In this document: positions 5,622 through 8,219 of the stretch, piece after piece
Position numbering within the stretch: the stretch's first letter is position 1
How the letters are laid out: each line of letters starts with the position of its first letter
Assembly (NCBI GenBank): GCA_900766795.1
Contig: CAAFWX010000166.1
Location: 1 to 8,219, forward strand
Direction: 5' to 3'
Origin: Oscillospiraceae bacterium
GTDB lineage: Bacteria; Bacillota_A; Clostridia; Oscillospirales; Ruminococcaceae
DNA: 8,219 bases
Translations under genes and position numbers: made by a program
Notes under the pieces: model-generated
Told to the model about the DNA's origin: nothing
Database searches by the model: none
The model's input: the letters and a program-made list of their open reading frames with translations, nothing else

Positions 5622-7628
5622 TTACTTCAAGCGGAAATTGCTTACAGTGTCAGTAAGCGTATGCGAAAGGGCAGTAAGCTCCTCGCTTGCGGCAGCGCTC
5701 TGCTCTGCGGTTGCGCTGGTATCGTGGATAGCGGCATTTACGCTCTCCATTCCTGTTGTTACCTGCATTACGGCGTTTGCCTGCTCCTCGCTTGAGCGGG
5801 AAATCTCATGCATAACAGCCGAGATGTTCTCAACGCCCTCCACGATAACGTCCAGAGCGGTGGAGGTTGTCTGAGCAAGCTCTGTGCCGCGGTTTACAGC
5901 GTCGATGGACTTGGTGATAAGCTCGCCCGTCTGCTGTGCGGCTTCGGAGGACTTCGACGCAAGGTTTCTGACCTCGTCAGCAACTACGGCAAAGCCCTTG
6001 CCCGCTTCTCCCGCTCTGGCGGCTTCTATTGCGGCGTTGAGCGCAAGGATATTCGTCTGGAATGCGATGTCGTCGATTACCTTGATGATGTTCTTGATTT
6101 CCTCGGCGCTCTGCTCGATTTCGGAGATTGCCGACATCAAATCTTTCATGCAGCGTGTGCCGTCCTGCGCGTGCTTGTTGGTATTCTCGGATGTTTCGAG
6201 CGCCTTGATGACGTTATTGTTGTTTGCCTCGGTCTTTTCAGAAATTTCAAGCACCGTAGAGGTGATTTCGTCCACTGCGGAAGCCTGCCTGATGGCGTTC
6301 TGAGAGAGGGTCTGCGAGCCTTCGGCAAGCTGCTCTGCGCCCTCGCGCACCTCGACAGCCGAGCGCTCAACCTCGGACATTGTCTTGTTGAGAGAATCCA
6401 GAATCAGCTCAAGCGAGCTGCGGATTTCGCCGAAATCCCCGCGATAGTCTGCTGCGGGTTCAACGGTGAGGTCGCCGTCCGCAATCGAGGACAGAACCCC
6501 GCGGATATCCTGCGTTATACTTCCGATAACGCTGCACATCTCACCCAGCGCATTTGTCATGATTTCGGTTTCATCGCCGAGAGTTGATACGGGAGCAGGG
6601 CTGGAAGCGTCGCCCTCGGAGAGGGTTGTAAGTCTTTCGGACGTCAGGCGAAGCGGTGCGCAAATCACCTTTGCCCTCATGGTTACTACAATCACAATGC
6701 AAAGATTAATCACCGCCATCACAACGGTAAACATCAAAATGCTGCCGAGAATATCCTTAGCGATAGGCTCAGTGCTGCTGCCGACAGCGATTCGCCAGCC
6801 CTCGTGACCCTCGACATCGGTGTAACCGAACATGTAATTCTTGCCCTTGTACTTAACCGTGAGCGTACCTGCCTCATCGTTTGTCAGCATGGCTTCTCCA
6901 AGGGTCGCAACACCCTTGTACTCGTCTGCGACATCGCCGGTAAGCGTTGTGAGCACGGGAAGATTCTCAGGCTCGGAGCAAGCAATCACAATGCCGTCCT
7001 TGTCCATCAAAAAGCACACGCCGCTCTCTCCGAAATGAACATTTTTGATAATATCGTTGAAGATGTTTACGTCCAGACCGCCGTATGCAAGATAATCATT
7101 GCCGTTCAGACTGAAGTATTTTCCCATCATTACCGTCAGGGAATTATCCGTCATGCGAACAACAGGGCTGGACACATATGAGTAGTGGTTTGCCATCGCA
7201 TACTTGAAGTAATCCCGACCGGAAATGTCGGTGTTGTTGTAGGTCGTGCCATCGGCATAGGCGATGGAAAAATCCTTGAAATAGGTGGTGCTTGCAAGGG
7301 TCGCGAGCATCTCTTTTCTTTCCTCAAGAGAAATCGACTCGTCGCAGACCTGCGGGTTTGAGGTGACAGCGCCGAACTGCGCGTCGAGTGATTCCACAAG
7401 GAACTCGACAGTTTCTTTATACGAGCCTGCAAGAGATACGGCTTCATCTTCAAATGAAGTCGTCAGAGAGTAGTATGTCATGAACGCCGACAGAAACATC
7501 AGAATAAACCCGAGTGCGAGCGATGGGATAAGCGAAAGCATCATGATGCGTCTTAACAGACTGGTTCTCTGCTTGAAAGTCTTGTTATGCGCATCGTTGG
7601 AAACAGATTTGTTTTCCAAAGAAACCAT
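5622..7628 (-). CDS. Methyl-accepting chemotaxis protein with dCache-type sensor, HAMP and signalling domains
   Basis: This is a transmembrane chemoreceptor of 668 residues that would signal through CheW and CheA. In order: a short cytoplasmic N-terminus, TM1 at about 29-54, an extracellular ligand-binding region at about 55-290, TM2 at about 292-316, a HAMP domain, a second HAMP-like segment (about 372-420, [10 protein letters not shown]...[16 protein letters not shown]), and a long coiled-coil signalling domain. The conserved hairpin tip is [37 protein letters not shown] (521-557). The sensor has GRDYFKYAM (137-145) and YGGLDVNIF (182-190), resembling dCache_1 receptors. Whether the amino-acid-binding motif is complete is uncertain, since the usual Trp after Arg is Tyr here. 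There is no C-terminal NWETF-like pentapeptide. AAGGAGG (7636-7642) 7 nt upstream fixes the start. It is a lone gene with its own sigma-A promoter and terminator; no other chemotaxis gene lies in the window. The ligand is unknown. Confidence 0.95.
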   Translation of the reverse strand: MVSLENKSVSNDAHNKTFKQRTSLLRRIMMLSLIPSLALGFILMFLSAFMTYYSLTTSFEDEAVSLAGSYKETVEFLVESLDAQFGAVTSNPQVCDESISLEERKEMLATLASTTYFKDFSIAYADGTTYNNTDISGRDYFKYAMANHYSYVSSPVVRMTDNSLTVMMGKYFSLNGNDYLAYGGLDVNIFNDIIKNVHFGESGVCFLMDKDGIVIACSEPENLPVLTTLTGDVADEYKGVATLGEAMLTNDEAGTLTVKYKGKNYMFGYTDVEGHEGWRIAVGSSTEPIAKDILGSILMFTVVMAVINLCIVIVVTMRAKVICAPLRLTSERLTTLSEGDASSPAPVSTLGDETEIMTNALGEMCSVIGSITQDIRGVLSSIADGDLTVEPAADYRGDFGEIRSSLELILDSLNKTMSEVERSAVEVREGAEQLAEGSQTLSQNAIRQASAVDEITSTVLEISEKTEANNNNVIKALETSENTNKHAQDGTRCMKDLMSAISEIEQSAEEIKNIIKVIDDIAFQTNILALNAAIEAARAGEAGKGFAVVADEVRNLASKSSEAAQQTGELITKSIDAVNRGTELAQTTSTALDVIVEGVENISAVMHEISRSSEEQANAVMQVTTGMESVNAAIHDTSATAEQSAAASEELTALSHTLTDTVSNFRLK

Positions 7629-7647
7629 ATAAAAACCTCCTTAAATT

Positions 7648-7663
7648 GTCAACAAATGCTGAC
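7648..7663. repeat. Inverted repeat in the chemoreceptor leader
   Basis: GTCAACAAATGCTGAC reads as two inverted 7-nt arms (GTCAACA and TGCTGAC, one mismatch) around a 2-nt centre. It lies between the predicted transcription start (near 7672) and the ribosome binding site (7636-7642). The 2-nt centre is too tight for an RNA loop, so a protein-binding site on DNA is more plausible than a hairpin. Confidence 0.3.
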
Positions 7664-7678
7664 TTTTGTCTGTTTGTT

Positions 7679-7707
7679 ATTATATCATACCGCATATATG
7701 TTGTCAA
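7679..7707 (-). promoter_or_regulatory. Consensus sigma-A promoter of the chemoreceptor gene
   Basis: On the minus strand TTGACA (7702-7707) and TATAAT (7679-7684) are both perfect, with a 17-bp spacer. The leader is about 44 nt. A sigma-D motility promoter (TAAA-N15-GCCGATAT type) was looked for and not seen, so this receptor appears to be under housekeeping control. Confidence 0.9.
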
Positions 7708-7719
7708 TACAAATTGTAT
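7707..7719. repeat. 13-bp palindrome touching the chemoreceptor -35 box
   Basis: ATACAA-A-TTGTAT is a perfect inverted repeat with a single central base, placed immediately upstream of and sharing one base with the -35 box at 7702-7707. The position would suit a regulator contacting RNA polymerase or blocking the -35 region. The site does not match the Rex pattern, and no regulator is identified. Confidence 0.35.
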
Positions 7720-7720
7720 C

Positions 7721-7763
7721 AAAAAAAACAATAATGGTGTGATTTCGTACAAATCACACCATT
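7721..7763 (-). terminator. Intrinsic terminator of the DUF5662 gene
   Basis: A perfect 13-bp stem (7733-7745 with 7751-7763) closes a 5-nt loop. In minus-strand RNA it is followed after four bases by eight U (7721-7728). It begins 5 bp after the stop codon at 7769-7771 and isolates this gene from the chemoreceptor promoter. Confidence 0.92.
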
Positions 7764-7768
7764 TTCAC

Positions 7769-8219
7769 CTAGTATTCCTTGTTTACTTTCAACAAAGAGC
7801 GGATATATGCGAAGGTTTTTTCCTCGCCCTGCTCGGCTAGCATTCTCAAAAGCTTTTCCAACAGCTCGGAGGTTTCGGGATGAATCGAGCGGCGCGGGCG
7901 ACCTTTCTCGAAATAGTCGAGCGGGTCTGTATCCTTGTATTCCGCTCCTCGGTAAATCTTGCTCGCCGCAACCCTGTCGCAGAACATCTCCACAACAAAC
8001 CTAAGCGGCATTTTAACCGGCTCAACCCGCTTCACGACGGGGTTGTAGTCCGTCCAGTACTCGAAGTGGTGGCGGTTTCTCCCCTTGTGGTGCATCCACG
8101 CGAGGGAATAGCCTAACGCCTCGCGCTCACCCTCGTTGGGGCTTCGCGTGCCCTGATAGTATCTGGCACCCTGTATGAACTCGGTCGGGCTGTACTTGGA
8201 CAGGTCGTGACCCAGCCCC
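7769..8219 (-). CDS. DUF5662-family protein, C-terminal 149 residues (5' end beyond right edge)
   Basis: The open frame runs from the right edge (first full codon at 8218) to TAG at 7769-7771. The internal ATG at 8095 is not taken as the start, because the conserved sequence continues upstream of it. Visible residues begin GLGHDLSKYSPTEF, followed by YYQGTRSPNEGEREALGYSLAWMHHKGRNRHHFEYW and CDRVAASKIYRG, then an acidic, helical C-terminus. This combination is the hallmark of the DUF5662 family, which has no established function. The H-D pair and the cluster of His in HHKGRNRHHFEYW look like metal ligands, so an HD-like metal-dependent hydrolase is a reasonable but unproven guess. No signal peptide or membrane segment is visible in this part. 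The gene ends in its own strong terminator. Confidence 0.75.
   Translation of the reverse strand, partial: GLGHDLSKYSPTEFIQGARYYQGTRSPNEGEREALGYSLAWMHHKGRNRHHFEYWTDYNPVVKRVEPVKMPLRFVVEMFCDRVAASKIYRGAEYKDTDPLDYFEKGRPRRSIHPETSELLEKLLRMLAEQGEEKTFAYIRSLLKVNKEY

Noticed and set aside
5808..6587. Open frame of 259 codons on the plus strand
   Set aside because: It is antisense to the signalling domain of the chemoreceptor and has no recognisable protein features.
7640..7725. Rex operator at the chemoreceptor promoter
   Set aside because: TTGTCAA and TTGTCAACAA resemble half-sites, but no second half-site occurs at the required spacing. The match mostly reflects the TTGACA box.
1..8219. CRISPR arrays, tRNA/rRNA genes, insertion sequences, prophage or defence genes
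   Set aside because: No regularly spaced repeats, tRNA-like cloverleafs, transposase or phage/defence motifs were seen. The window is largely core metabolism and signalling.

Overview
The window reads as a chromosomal segment of an anaerobic Gram-positive Clostridia member, most likely of the Ruminococcaceae/Oscillospiraceae type. The reasons are strong AAGGAGG-type ribosome binding sites, consensus sigma-A promoters, a clostridial-style Rex repressor, a SpoIID-like protein, and a long Cache/HAMP chemoreceptor of clostridial style. This placement comes from protein style only; no database search was possible.

Layout: (1) 1-219, minus: the N-terminus of a citrate synthase that runs off the left edge, with its own promoter and a structured leader. 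(2) 425-1429, plus: a membrane-anchored SpoIID/LytB-like protein whose expected catalytic residues are replaced. A possible sporulation-type promoter precedes it, and its reading frame runs through a terminator hairpin before reaching a stop. (3) 1408-5391, minus: an apparent operon transcribed acn - icd - rex (aconitase, NADP-type isocitrate dehydrogenase, redox repressor Rex). (4) 5622-7628, minus: a methyl-accepting chemotaxis protein with its own promoter and terminator. (5) 7769-8219, minus: the C-terminal part of a DUF5662-family protein, followed by a very clear intrinsic terminator.

Citrate synthase, aconitase and isocitrate dehydrogenase together are the oxidative branch of the TCA cycle, which anaerobes use to make 2-oxoglutarate for glutamate. 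The most informative regulatory observation is an 18-bp near-perfect Rex operator (5491-5508) whose distal half-site contains the TTGACA -35 box of a consensus promoter in front of acn. Since rex is the last gene of that unit, the sequence predicts a redox-controlled, negatively autoregulated acn-icd-rex operon. Citrate synthase has a separate strong promoter with no recognisable Rex site.

No RNA genes, CRISPR arrays, insertion sequences or prophage genes were seen. The less ordinary elements are the Rex/-35 overlap, the SpoIID pseudoenzyme candidate with its read-through 3' end, the palindromes at the chemoreceptor promoter, and the leader hairpins in front of the two TCA genes.
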